From contig MU130381.1 of assembly GCA_015039465.1 (NCBI GenBank), positions 731,108 to 795,107 of the forward strand: a stretch of 64,000 nt of DNA, read 5' to 3'. Both the position numbers and the translations under genes were made by a program. Within the stretch, counting starts at the first letter, position 1. The number at the start of each line of letters is the position of its first letter. Source of the stretch: Phlegmacium glaucopus. Lineage: Eukaryota > Basidiomycota > Agaricomycetes > Agaricales > Cortinariaceae. The notes below the pieces were generated by a model. It was not told the origin of the DNA and ran no database searches. It was given only the letters and a program-made list of their open reading frames with translations. Shown here piece after piece: positions 11,911-23,563 of this stretch.

Positions 11911-12820
11911 CCTCTGAATTGTGAGACTGACTGGGACAATCGATAATTTGGGGTAGTAATTCAGGCAAACGTCGTAAGGGTTTGAATGTATCCTGCGCGG
12001 GGGGAAAGGCTAAAGCCAAGCCGAAGGGACCAGCAATCTTTATGATCCTGAAGGAAGGGGGTTTAGCCAGTCTATGTATGGAATGGACAGTGGTTCGTGA
12101 GACCAGGAACTGAGGCCTGAGCGCTGAGCAGTGAATTTGGTACTTTGATCCGGCAGATCATAGAAATGATTTGCAAGGAATGATAATATTCTGGTAGGCA
12201 CAGACAAGAGGTTTGGTACGGCCCCAGCGATGGAATAACTAACAGCGAGCGTAACGGGTCAGACCGAGCGCTTCATGACCTTTTGTGACCACGACGGGTC
12301 TGCGATTGACATTGCTTTGATTCAGAGTTACGTGAATAGGGATCGTAAAGAGACGTAAAGGTCATAGCAGTTTACGATACCGACTGTCGACGGGTATGAG
12401 CTATGTAGGACCAGGGGTGTGTGAATGATGGACCGTGCGCAATCAAAGGATTGTGGGAATAGTGTGTTGAATTGTTTCTGGCAGTGAGCCTTGGTAATTC
12501 GTTGACACCGTCGTTCTTGTTGTCTTTCTTAAGTCTTCGTCATTGTTCTCGTCGTTGACCCCCACGCGTAGCGCTGTTTTTATAGCGCAGAGACTTCGTT
12601 CAATTTCCTCCTTGTTGAACTTTTTTCTCACTTTTTTTGCGTGCGTATCTTTTATTTTTACCCCCAACCCACCACACTCGTTTTTTTTGCTGGTTCTGAC
12701 CAGCCTACACGCTCCCTATTGAATTATCTACGGTTCTCTAACAACCCTTTTCCTTTTTATTATCTATAATTCCGCCGTTGTCATATATATCCCTTCCCCT
12801 TTCTCTCATATATCGCTTCA
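11911..12820. other. Intergenic and 5' leader of the RRM gene
   Basis: No gene recognised. From about 12480 the sequence becomes T- and CT-rich, ending in a pyrimidine-rich tract just before the ATG at 12821, typical of a highly expressed fungal promoter and 5' UTR. Confidence 0.4.
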
Positions 12821-13265
12821 ATGGACGACTCACAAACAGCTTTTGCTACCCAATATCCTACTTACGCTTTTGACATCGACATGATGAAGGTCAGCTCTTT
12901 CCTTCCACAACTTGTTCTAATTTATCGACACTATTCAATAGCGCTCTATGGAAAACGTTGGCGGCCCTGATGCTAAGAAAGCGCGCTGGTCTCCTACTTC
13001 TCCCTTTTCTACTCAAAACAACACCTCGGCTGCTGCTGCTAACGCATCCGCTAGGGATGCCTTTGCCAACTACGGTTACGGCCCTCAAGCTAACATTGCC
13101 CAGTCTGCCTTTGGCAACTCTCAGTCAAACGGTGGATTTGGTGGAAGTCCTCTTTATTCCACTCCTTCCCTTTCTATCAATACCCAGACAAATGGGAATG
13201 TCATGAGCTCTCAGCTTAGCCCTAACACGGCTGCGGCTGCATTCGCTGTACAACAGCAGCAACAA

Positions 13266-13303
<38 letters not shown>

Positions 13304-15181
13304 CCAGCAACACCAAGGGGCGCCAAACGGGAATTACAATGCTTTCAATGCCTATAACATGCTAGGCATGGGTATGCCTGGTATGGGCATGCTCGGCGGT
13401 TTCCCTTACGGTGGTCAGATGGGTAATTTCGGCCAGGTTTATCTTTATCTACTGTCATCTTTTCTAAACTATTTACTAATTTTCTTTAAATAGAACTTTG
13501 CGCAACAGCGAATGCCATCATTAAATCTGACTATTCCTAATAATCAAGCAGCGGCGGGTTACTCGCCTGTTGCTCTCAATGCTGCCCTCTCAGCCTCATC
13601 TAATGCGACTGGAAGAACCGTTTACGTTGGTAATCTCCCAGCGACAGCTTCCGTGGATGAATTATTGAACCTCGTTCATTTTGGTCCATTGGAGTCGATC
13701 CGCGTTCTGCCTGAGAAGTCATGCGTATTCCTGTCCTTCTTGGACGGCGCGACCGCTGCTGCCTTCCATGCTGATGCTACCATCAAGAAGCTGGCGCTGC
13801 ATGGTCAAGAACTAAAGATTGGCTGGGGGAAACCATCCCCTGTACCTGCTCAGGTAGCACTGGCGATTAGTCAGAGCAATGCCAGCAGGAACGTCTATGT
13901 TGGAGGTTTGGATGAAAACATGACAGAAGAGCAGCTTCGTGATGAGCTTAGCCGATTTGGCCTCATTGACCAAGTGAAGATAGTCAGAGACAAGAACATC
14001 GGATTCATTCACTTCCTGAGTATATCCACCGCTACCAAGGTAAGATTTTGTTGGTTTAACTAAAAGCTGAAATGGTACTAACACTATTCAAATAGGTTGT
14101 GAACACTTTGCCGACTGAGCCATCTTGGGCCGGTAAACGAGTAAATTATGGCAAAGATCGCTGTGCCTACATTCCGAAGTCACAACAAGCAGCTGCCCAG
14201 CAGGCTCAAGCCGCCGCCGCACAATCTCTTGTTGCGCAGTCGGCTATGACTCCTCAGCAGCCTAACTTCTCTCCATTCACTCCGTATGTTTCTACTTTTA
14301 ACGCAGTAGACATGATGAATGCGAATGGTATGGGCGGTGTTCAAGGCCTTCAAGGCATGAACAGGACGGTGTATCTGGGTAACGTTCATCCCGAGACCAC
14401 AGCTGAAGACCTCTGCAATGCCATCCGCGGTGGGGTATTGCAAAGCATTAGGTATATGCAGGATAAGCATATTGCTGTACGTCTTTATTACTTTCAAACA
14501 CGATTGCGCCTCACCTCTTGTTCTATAGTTTGTTACTTTCGTCGATCCCGCTGCTGCATTCACCTTTTTCCAGGTGGCGTCGTATCAAGGTCTTACCTTG
14601 AACAATCGTCGTTTGAAGATTGGTTGGGGTAAAAACTCGGGTCCTTTGCCTCCTGCGCTTGCGCTTGCCGTTCACTCTGGTGCAACGAGGAATGTATACA
14701 TTGGTAATGTGGAAGACTACGAGACTTTCACTGAAGAACGACTCAAGCGTGACTTCGGGGAGTATGGCGACATCGAGCTCGTCAACTTCCTCAAGGAGAA
14801 GTGCGTAATACTCGAAAATTTTTTCGATATCAGATCCTGACTTGTCCTGTTATTAGAAATTGCGCATTTGTCAACTTCATGAATATCTCAAATGCCATCA
14901 AAGCGATTGATGGTATCAAGAGCAAGCCAGAGTACGCCAACTTGCGTATCGCTCACGGCAAAGACAGATGTGCAAATCCACCCCGCTCTGGTCCTCAAGG
15001 TGGTTCGGGTGCAAGGCGCGGCGTGAGTGGCAATGGACCTAATGCAGGGGAGCTCATCAGTGCCATCGATGAGGGCAACGATGGCGATGATGAGGTGGTG
15101 GATTTCTTGGACGGGAGCGATGAACATGTGGAGGTAATGCATGTGGATGCCCCACATCAGACGAACGGCATTTCTGCTTAA
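12821..15181 (+). CDS. Multi-RRM RNA-binding protein, Nrd1-like
   Basis: Six exons (12821-12889, 12942-13436, 13494-14039, 14096-14476, 14529-14800, 14857-15181) give 695 residues. The N-terminus is low complexity with a ~20-residue poly-Gln run near 13250-13300. Four RRM domains follow, each with RNP2/RNP1-like signatures: [10 protein letters not shown] with [16 protein letters not shown] with [16 protein letters not shown] with CFVTF, and [10 protein letters not shown] with CAFVNF. The paired linkers [10 protein letters not shown] / [10 protein letters not shown] and [10 protein letters not shown] / [10 protein letters not shown] identify the architecture of S. pombe Nrd1, a repressor of sexual differentiation that binds mRNA. 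The C-terminus is acidic ([19 protein letters not shown]). The first exon start is supported by an in-frame splice and the CT-rich leader. Target RNAs here are unknown. Confidence 0.9.
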
Positions 15182-16588
15182 GTCTTTCAACCACCATTCT
15201 TCCGTTTCCACTATCTCAATTTCTCATCCATCCATCTGTTTTTTTGTGTTTGTGTGCAACCAAGGCTTTTTGGATACCCCCTTGGCTTATCCACTCACGT
15301 CGACACGCTCTCTACCGCTCTGTTTTTCCTTTGTTTCATCGTCTCTCCCGTCTGCTCCTCTCTGACTATCTCCATTATCTGTCCTGGTCTTCCATCTCGC
15401 GATATACCGATAGTCCTCACTAACAACATCGTCCAGTCACCATTATGATCGGTGGATGGAAATCGTATGGCTCCGGGATCCTTCCCCAACTCCAGCATTA
15501 CATACCAAACTCTTGAACCACTTTCTTCCAATGATGGATTCTTTATTTGGTACTGCGTCCATTTCTGCTAAGGGTTGGATCTTTTGGTTACGTTATCTTT
15601 ATTCCTCTCCGCCTTCTCTTTCGTTCTTTTTTCCTCTTTCTTCTACTATATGTATGATTGTGTTCGTCTCTCTTTATTACCTAGTCTGTTCATCAAACAA
15701 TTTATTCTTTTGTTCTTCGATTCTTTTCCCTTCGTCCTCTTCCATTTCATTGCCTGGCTTTGGTAATGTTCTCTGTCAAAACAATAATTTCCCTTGGTGG
15801 GTCATCTGCCGACCACTGTCCGCTCTTTTCTTTCCGTCTTGCAATCTTATTTTCCATCCTCTCCTCCATCTCTATCTCCTCCATGTTTTCAAAAACCTCT
15901 CCCTCATATTTGGTGGATAATGCATCTCCGCTACTGCCGTATCGGACTCACTCTATCTCAAAAATATCCATAACATATGTACTCTACTCACCACCGCAAT
16001 CCGACATCATCAATCTCAACAAAAAAAAGCTCACCTGGACTTGTCAAGCTTATCTCGTCTACGCTTCATTCTTATCAACAAAAGCTGTGTATGCTGACGT
16101 TTTGGTGAACCTGTTCTACTGTTTCTCTGCTAGTACCCCTCCCGTCGTCAATCACGCTCTCGCCCCTGGTCATTGTTACTCTACTACGCAATCCAAGCTT
16201 ATTCCACGTCCCAATTCTACAGTAGTCGTGCCGGTTAGCCCTGCCCTCTCAAATTCCTCTCAGCCCCTTGGAAGTCTCTTGTTTCTTATTACCATATCAT
16301 ACCCTATGTTATACTGTGCCCGCGTAACTCATTGTGCCACTCTTTGTTCCGGATATGCAATGTATTGTTGGAGAATTAATAGAAACAGTTAATAATACCC
16401 TTATCATAATAATATATCAGCTGTACATGTAATTAGTATTGGATATGTGGTATGGACGCCAGAGTCCTCAGTATAAAAGGATTCTTCGCTTAAAGAATGG
16501 TTAAGCACAGAATTCATTTACATTATGATTAAGAGACTATAACTATGACAGAGCAAAAGCGGACTTTCAGCGTGTGGCATCAAAATAA
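15182..16588. other. Long pyrimidine-rich intergenic region
   Basis: The 3' flank of the RRM gene. It is unusually T- and C-rich on the plus strand, which opens long frames (for example 15760-16392) of biased Ser/Phe/Leu/Ile composition without domains. I see no supported gene. Confidence 0.4.
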
Positions 16589-17163
16589 TTAATCGGCCAT
16601 GGTAATCTCATTGGGCAAGATGTCGTCAGTTTCGTCATGGTACGGAATGAAAAGAGGTGGAATTACTGCCGCAGGTGTTGCCTCAGCATTAACAGATGCA
16701 GGAGGCCTGCCTTGGGCGATAACTGATTGGGTATAACATTCTAACCTGAGTTCCTGAGAAGCGAGGATAAAAGTCATTCATACTAAGCCACTGAACAGAA
16801 AGTGGTGTGGCACACCTCGAAGCTCCGAGTCGATAAAGCAGGATGAGCTGTAATACTCTGCAATATATGTCCTGAACATTTATAACCCTGCTTGTTCAGG
16901 TATCTCGCGACGCGTTTGGATCCTGCAATGCGTCGTTCCTTCGGAGGCGAAGGAGGAATAGTTGGAGAGCGGTAGCGTGAGAGTCCCGCAAAAAACGGAT
17001 GCATACTGGCAAAATAGGTTTCATCGTCCGCTTCAAAACCGTATTTGATGCGGTCCTCGTAGTAGATGGAATCTGGTGTTGATGCTCTCGAGCTCGATTC
17101 AGGAAGATGGGTTTCATCGTCCGCTTCGATGCGGTTCTCGTCGATGGAACTTGGCATTGGCAC
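16589..17163 (-). CDS. Small disordered protein, unrecognised
   Basis: Two exons (17163-16816 and 16753-16589) joined across a 62-bp intron (GTGTGC...TTCTCAG) give 170 residues. The N-terminus holds two related acidic segments, DENRIEADDETH and EDRIKYGFEADDETYF, separated by a Ser-rich stretch, suggesting an internal repeat. A basic segment (KERRIAGSKRVARYLNKQGY) follows, then an Ala/Pro-rich tail. I recognise no domain. The intron keeps frame and the composition is protein-like, but no homology-based support is available, so this may also be two fortuitous ORFs. Confidence 0.4.
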
Positions 17164-17727
17164 TGTCGTGGGCCTGATTCAGGTTTACTTATATGGCTTT
17201 AGGGTGCAAGAGTATGGTTTGATGAAGTGGAATGATAAAGTAGTTGTGAAGGTGAGATTGGTGGGGGATGGTCACGAGCTTAACTAAGCCTCGATTCGGA
17301 TTGTCAACAACCGATTTAGGCCACGTAGTCACAATAACTTGAATAAGAGCAGGTCATAGCGCAAAAAGCTGGAGAAAGCCTCTCCAACGATTCGAAGGCA
17401 AGGAGTACCAGACTCTGAGGATAATGATCGCTGATGGTATCCAGGTAAAGATTTTAGAGGCTGACTATGTACGTAGTACAACAGGGTTTTGACGCTCAAA
17501 TGTACCTGTATCACGTGATTGTTGTAAAAATACCTTAGCCCTCCAGAACAACTTGCACACTCAAGCTCGTGCATTTCCGCGAAGTATGGAAGGCACTTCC
17601 CCTCGAAACCATGCCACGTAATTTACCAGAAGTTTGACCTGGTCGGCAATCCGGCACTGACCATAATATGCACCGATTACATGGGACCATCCATTGCTTG
17701 CATACATATTACATTATCAATTGTTCA
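17164..17727. other. Intergenic
   Basis: No gene seen. It carries the upstream region of the small minus-strand gene and the 3' flank of the methyltransferase. Confidence 0.35.
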
Positions 17728-19008
17728 TTACTTCCTCGCAACCCAAAATTCAGCTAAATAGACCCAGCGCATCATCGCATTAGAGTCGCTCGTATATTCA
17801 CACTCAACCGTCCTTCGGGCAGCGGCGCCTTGTTTTTGAAGAACGAATCCTATCTCTTCTGCAGCAAGCAGGACCTCATCAAGACTGAGCTCGACTTTCG
17901 CCTGAGCACCTCCAGTCCAAAGTAACGGGCCAAGGTTAATCCACAAACCTCCTGGGCGTAAAAGCTTGTGAATGTGTCTCATGGTCGCGAACACGTCGAG
18001 AGAGGTGTCGATGAAAAATAAAGTGATAATGAAATCGTAACCTTCCGATGATGATGGTACAGGGAGTGTAAGAAAATCTTGCTCGACGAGATGGAAATTT
18101 GGAGTAAAGCGAGGAGTGACATCTGGGAAGGGGAGACGCCTAAACAAGGAATCACTGGATTTCTGATGTGAGAACCAATGTGCATAAGGATACAGGCCGT
18201 GTTCGTTGACTGATTTCGTAGCTTTAGGAGAGAAGAGAAAACGCATAGCCAAGGTCATGAAGAAGGAGAGCTCGTTGGCGGTGGTGTCGAATCCTAAACA
18301 AAATTCTATCAGTCTGACAGAGGCTTGGATGAGAACCAATGTTATACCAAGTTGTGCAATCTCCCAAGCCAGCCGGCCTAAACCACAACCAGGAACCAGA
18401 ACCTTCATCTCCCCCCGTTGACTAGGATCTACTTCTTTCAGAACATCCAAGATTGGAGAGAATGTACGCGTCCGTTCCCCCGCTCCTTCTTCGCTCCAGT
18501 CACGAATGAAATGCTTCAACGACTCCCGTACTCGAACAAGGTCAGCAGATACCATGTTGGCATTACTTTGATAGGCGAGAGATGGGAATTCCTCTCGTGC
18601 CAATTGTACAATGCCTTCCGTAATCGTCTCATTCAAAGTCGTGACGTAGCGAAGTTGATTCAGCTTCTTTGGGTAACCAATATTGTAATTCAAGTTCTTG
18701 TTGGAATGGTGAAGAGTATGATTCGATGCCCGCATGAGAGAGAGCTCATTGGCAGACAAGCGAACATATTGTGAATATGAGTGATACGCCCTTTCTAGTG
18801 AAAAATAGGAATTTCGGGAAGGATTGTGTTGACGAAGTGAAAGGAGATCGCGTATTTCGGAGAGTGTAGTTTTAGGAAAGAGTTTGAAACAGAGTAGAAG
18901 GATGGCTAGTGGGAAAAAGCAAGCAAGAAATGCGTCGGACTCCATGATAAACCTGAAACCTGAAAAACCCATTGAACATAGGTGTCGTTCGAGGACCGCA
19001 ACAGTCAT
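17728..19008 (-). CDS. N2227-family SAM methyltransferase (carnosine N-methyltransferase-like)
   Basis: Related to CARNMT1/UPF0586 enzymes, which transfer a methyl group from SAM to histidine-containing dipeptides; the fungal substrate is not established. Motif I reads VLVPGCGLGRLAWEIA, followed by the family NE-LSFFM segment, LYPYAHWFSHQ, and a C-terminal GGLWINLGPLLW motif. The frame is open across a 54-bp intron (18347-18294, GTATAAC...TTTAG) whose length is a multiple of three; removing it restores QLGFDTTANELSFF and gives ~408 residues. The N-terminus from 19008 contains a hydrophobic stretch (FLACFFPLAILLLCF). An alternative ATG at 18945 lies just before it, so a signal anchor is possible with either start. 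Confidence 0.85.
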   Translation of the reverse strand: MTVAVLERHLCSMGFSGFRFIMESDAFLACFFPLAILLLCFKLFPKTTLSEIRDLLSLRQHNPSRNSYFSLERAYHSYSQYVRLSANELSLMRASNHTLHHSNKNLNYNIGYPKKLNQLRYVTTLNETITEGIVQLAREEFPSLAYQSNANMVSADLVRVRESLKHFIRDWSEEGAGERTRTFSPILDVLKEVDPSQRGEMKVLVPGCGLGRLAWEIAQLGITLVLIQASVRLIEFCLGFDTTANELSFFMTLAMRFLFSPKATKSVNEHGLYPYAHWFSHQKSSDSLFRRLPFPDVTPRFTPNFHLVEQDFLTLPVPSSSEGYDFIITLFFIDTSLDVFATMRHIHKLLRPGGLWINLGPLLWTGGAQAKVELSLDEVLLAAEEIGFVLQKQGAAARRTVECEYTSDSNAMMRWVYLAEFWVARK

Positions 19009-19705
19009 GGAAGGTACACAGCCACACCTCTGCTAAAACCGAGGATCGACCCCCCCCCCCCCAAAAGGGGAAGTAAGGCTGGGTATAAAAATAAATACCA
19101 CACTGTTAGTTACTCAAGAGCGCGCTCCCGTAGGCTCCCGAGCACCCTAACTTAAGTAACCTGTGTCTTAACCATCAGTATTTAAGGAAAATAGTTTCCA
19201 CGGGTTTCTCAACGTGAGCCCGAGCAAAAAGCAGTTGAAACCTAGAAACTAGAAAACTGGGAAACCTATGTCCTGGAAACCTGCTTGGGGTCTAAATTCT
19301 ACAGAGAAATCTCATAGTATTTACCATTTGTAGTGTCTAGCAATGGTGTTTCTGGGTTTCTGGGTTTCCTGAAACCTGGAAGTGGAAAACCAATGAAAAC
19401 CCGAGTTACCCGACCAAGTTGCCAACCCTAACTTTGGCATGTGATTTGAAGCGACACATCGTGACCATTTGATGTGTACCTGTGATGCACATCGGACCGT
19501 CAACCTCCGTCGATGCGTGAACCCACAATGTTCTTCTGGGAAATTTTACGGTCATTCGAAGCCACTCTTCATTTTATAATTGCTATTTTAAGTCTCTCTT
19601 GGGTGTTAGGTTTCATATGGCGATGGTCGTGGATTTTTTTATCTAAATAAACCCCCCCAAGTTGCGCAATCTTCCCCCACGTTAAAGCCAACTCACATCA
19701 TTCTC
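19009..19705. other. Intergenic with a 13-C homopolymer
   Basis: No gene seen between the divergent methyltransferase and barrel-protein genes. A run of 13 C occupies 19050-19062. GAAACC/GGTTTC-type short repeats recur around 19195-19400. Confidence 0.4.
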
Positions 19706-20329
19706 ATGCAGCTTCCCAAGCTCATAGTGCTCCTAAATCCCGACCTCTCGCTCCGTAATGAGCCGATAACCACACACTCAGGTCTAGCATCGTCGTCACT
19801 ATATGCCGCTAGCAATTGCCAAGCCATCTTAGGAAACATCAATCCTGATCAAGACCTAAACTCAATTATCTCGAAATTGCGCGCGCACTACCTCGACAGC
19901 CAAACTCAATGGCGTATTTACGAACCTGTTACTGCCCATCCAGAAGATATGGCGCTCGTTCCAGATAATCCACATATCTTAGTTCACAATGCCATGACTA
20001 TAGACCCAGAATCAGAGGAAGACTTCAATAATTGGTATAACGATGAACACATTCCGTTGCTCAGCCAAACCCCTTCTTGGCTATACTCAAGAAGATATAC
20101 TCTCGTCGCATGTAACGATGATGCCCCTCGATATTTGGCCCTGCATTCTTGGGGGAATCGGACGGTTTTTGACTCGCCGGCCTATAAATTAGCTATTGAC
20201 ACTCCTTGGAGGACGCGAGTGTTGGGGAAATTGATAAAGAGAGAGCGAATTGTTTTCGACTACGTTGATGATCTCAGAGCCCAAGAGCAGGCAAAAACTA
20301 CAATCTCAATTACCCTCGCTTCTAGCTAA
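19706..20329 (+). CDS. Dimeric alpha/beta-barrel (EthD-like) fungal protein
   Basis: Intronless 207-residue protein. The centre (NWYNDEHIPLLSQTPSWLYSRRYTL) matches the pattern of ferredoxin-like dimeric alpha/beta-barrel proteins of the EthD/NIPSNAP type, where an N-W-Y-x-x-E-H-I segment begins the helix lining the active-site pocket; the following PRYLALHSW strand fits a second half-barrel. Such fungal proteins are mostly uncharacterised, and some act in polyketide or aromatic ring modification. No biosynthetic neighbours are visible, though an MFS transporter lies convergently 240 bp downstream. The assignment to the fold is moderate; the function is unknown. Confidence 0.6.
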   Translation: MQLPKLIVLLNPDLSLRNEPITTHSGLASSSLYAASNCQAILGNINPDQDLNSIISKLRAHYLDSQTQWRIYEPVTAHPEDMALVPDNPHILVHNAMTIDPESEEDFNNWYNDEHIPLLSQTPSWLYSRRYTLVACNDDAPRYLALHSWGNRTVFDSPAYKLAIDTPWRTRVLGKLIKRERIVFDYVDDLRAQEQAKTTISITLASS

Positions 20330-20568
20330 TCTTACGATATGATTGATCAATTGGCTCTGCCATTTTAGTTCAATTCTGGCTTTACTGTATATCGAACACA
20401 CAATAGATAAACTTTTTAAGTTAGGAAAAAGATTGTACCACTACTTCTAGTACAATCCACGGCAAGGTTCAAGTGATTTTTTGGCGAGGAGGGTAGTCAT
20501 TGCGTTGGCACAAGGTTATATAACTCGCCGTCTTAGTTCAACACCTCGCCGATACCGGACCCCACCGC

Positions 20569-22946
20569 CTAATATGATGTGGGCTCCCCCAGGGCCTTCC
20601 TCCACTTCTCACCACGATACATGAGTGCGACGATGGGGAGGAAACTGACCACGCTGTCAAGAGGTTTTAGTCCAGATTATACTCTCATCATCAGGCTGAT
20701 GAAAATACGGACCATATAGCAGCAAAGACAGTGAACGACCATTGAAATCCAATCTAAAACGAGAAGGTGATATCTATATCAGGTAGTAAATTTCGTGCTA
20801 GGTCAGAACGCACCTGATCGCTGAAGGGTATTCTTTAAACAATAGTTATAAAAGTGATCATCGGAAAGCAAATGGTATGATCGTACGAATAAAATCCTAG
20901 GGTAAGGCCAAATAGTTGACGGAAAAAGCTGATAAATTGCGAAGAGGGCGTCAAATCGGGTCAAATCAAGTTAAGTGACGCTTGGCAATTTGACGTACTT
21001 GAAACACTGGCTAACGTCATTGCTCCTAGAACGATAGCAGTCACTACAGCTATATGTGTAGCAAACTGAGGTGACGATTTGTACTGTGTAACTTTGTCAA
21101 CTAGGTTCGTTGGTCATTATTTAAAAGTTGACTCACTGCCGAAGCAAGCCACAGCTTAAGATTCATTTTGGACGTCAACAATTTCACCATTGATCATGAC
21201 GCCAGAACGTACCCATGCCAATACACGGAGCAATGAAGGTCGTGGCAAAATGGACCGTCACACCATCTATAATCCGTTCAACATATTATCTCCAAAACAG
21301 AAGACTTGAGACTTGCATCTAGAGAGACGGTGGCGTTTAAACAGTGAATTATGTTCCTAGAAACATTGAACATACATGATAAGCCCAATTGGTACTGTGA
21401 TTGTGCCTGTCCAGATACCCTGTAGACGAACTTCAGCGGAAGCAACTCCACCCTGTTCAAGGGCTCGGCGACGGGCACGGCGCATCATGCGGTCGGTGAC
21501 AGGACCTGAACAAAGTTCACCCAGAGAGCTATCATAGAAAGTTAATTTGAATGGAATTGATTATCACGGTACGGGGCTGTGCTTACGCCCCAACAAGTAG
21601 GCTGACCCCGTTCGCTAGCCTAAGGAATAAATTAGGATGGTATTACGTTCACAATAGAGTTGTCATATCATACTCACCCGTTGCGCACGGTATCGAAGTG
21701 GTACAATTCTGTGAACACCGTAGCCAAGGTCAAGGCGGGTTCTATGGAAGCAAAGCCATATGTGATCGCGCTGATAACAATGGTCAATTAGCATGCATAT
21801 CATGGTCCAAACCGAGATGAAAAATCTCACTAGTATAATGCAGGGAAAGCGACGGAAGGATATTTCAACATACTGAGAGGCTTGATGACGAAGTCAGTCG
21901 CTTTGAGTTGGCGACTATCCGGCCTGTCGAGATCCCAGAACCAAAGCCTACGAACGTATGTCTTAGAATCCATGGGTGGAGGTACATAGAGCACCCCGGC
22001 GAGCGGGCCGCCCTCATTTTCACTGCCTTTTTCGGTGCCTTTGGTCTGTTCTACCAAATCCCTATCTGTGACATCTTCCGTCGGCCTATCGAAAAGTGTT
22101 TCCGGCATTAAAAAGAACACGAATACAAACATTATGCCTAGTTCAAATTCAGTAAAACCCTTCAGTGGAGCAGCAGGTAGAAATCCTACCATTGAGAATA
22201 GCACCGACCCAGAAACACCATCTCCAGCCTCTGTCTCTTGCAACATATCCACCGACCTGTATTATTGAATTATCCAGTTATTCACCCTGGTGAAGAAAAC
22301 CACGTACAATGGGTGCCAAATGTGCACCATTTGTCAACATGAGCGTGAAGAATCCCATGGCCTTGCCTCTCTGGTGCATAAAGAATAAATCAATGACGGT
22401 TCCTGCTCCTAGACCAAGCGCTGCCGAAGGTCCAAAGCCGTTAATAGCTCGGGCAACAATCAGTGTACCAAAGGAGGTTGCCTTTGCAGATCCCAGTGCA
22501 GAGGCAAAACCTATGAGTATGGAGAGAAGATAGGCTGGTCTTCGGCCATATACATTAGCAAATGGGGTGAACAAAAGGGGTCCCAATGAGCTCGTTCCAA
22601 TTGCGACGGTGGTTTGGTAGGTTGCAGTAACATGAGCGATTTTGAATTCTGCAGCCAACGGAACTACTGCCGGATTGATTATGGCAACATTTAAAGTAGC
22701 CAGAAATGCCAGGAAAGACACTTGTAGTAAGATAGTGTATTTCAACCACTTTAAAGAGTTCGAAATACGTCAATGTTGATCATGAAAAGTCTGGTAGAAT
22801 GATCGTCTTACGTTTGGATAGTTCAATGGGTCCAATGGGGATTCTGTAGGCTGGGGTATGAGCGGAAGGCCACTATCATCAAGCTTGAGGCCAGTAGCTT
22901 CCTCGAATTTTTCTTCAGAGGGGGATTCTGGCTGCTGTTTCGACAT
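20569..22946 (-). CDS. MFS transporter
   Basis: Major facilitator superfamily transporter in the plasma membrane, DHA-like; substrate unknown. The N-terminal exon (22946-22812, 45 residues) ends in DPLNYPN and exon 2 starts WLKYTILLQ at 22748, carrying TM1-TM4 with NPAVVPL, GRRPAYLLS and NGFGPSAALGLGAGTVIDLFF. Later exons give VGGYVARDRGWRWCFWVGAI (TM5-6), the cytoplasmic loop with PETLFDRP, then TM7-12 pieces: ITYGFASIEP, LANGVSLLVGA, SLGELCSGPVTDRMMRR, VTVHFATTFIAPCIGM, RSRSNDVSQ, FFRQLFGLTLGFYS and a final VSFLPIVALMYRGEKWRKALG before TAG at 20569. About eleven short introns are needed and all keep frame, so the gene appears intact even though its long ORFs look fragmentary. Confidence 0.85.
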
Positions 22947-23563
22947 AACTTTTCAGTAGAGCCAAAGCCAAAGTCCCAGAGAACTTTTGAAGCTATTTAA
23001 AGGCTGGGTACAATTTTTCATTTCTGCCAGTCACAAGGGGAGAATAATGAATCCTGTATAAAATTAAAACGCAGGTGGGGGATCAGGGGGGATCAGGGGA
23101 TCAGGGGTGCCGCTTGGACCGAAGTCCCCTCGGCTTGATGTTTAATTTGAATACCTCCTTTCGGCACCTTGCCAATTGCTTCCGTGTTCTGTACCTCCTC
23201 CTCGATGGCTGCTGGTGTAATCGTGAATTCGTCTCAGCCCAAGAGTTTTGCATCTTCGAGCCTCGAGTCCTTACTACACACAGAATGCCATTGAACAATT
23301 TATATCATATGATTCATCCCTGCATCGAAGGGTAATCGGGAAAGTCAGGGCTGACGGATGACAACTTTGACAAGGGTCAGGCCTTTGCCTCACAACTCTT
23401 CCCACTCGGCGCATACAATCGCGGCACCCTTTTTGCAGGCTCAAATTCCAGCGACTGGATAGGGCAACCTCTGGCTCTATCCAAGTCCAGTAGAAACTCT
23501 GTTCTTCGTCAAAACTTCAAATTTAAGAGCTACTCTCTATAATCTTGTTGCTTTTGATAAATT
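22947..23563. other. Divergent intergenic region with G-rich repeat
   Basis: Lies between the divergent MFS and 7TM genes and should hold both promoters. A G-rich repeat of GGGGATCAGGG-like units spans about 23073-23107. No gene seen. Confidence 0.45.

Noticed and set aside
12948..13316. Several overlapping ORFs across the CAG repeat, including a poly-Leu frame on the minus strand
   Set aside because: They are shadows of the poly-Gln tract of the RRM protein; only the frame joined to the RRM domains is supported.
15760..16392. A 210-codon plus-strand ORF
   Set aside because: It arises from pyrimidine-rich sequence, has biased Ser/Phe/Leu/Ile content, no domain and no splice context.
20569..22946. 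Apparent MFS pseudogene with fragmented frames
   Set aside because: Each frame break coincides with a plausible short GT-AG intron, and the full set of TM segments is recovered in frame.
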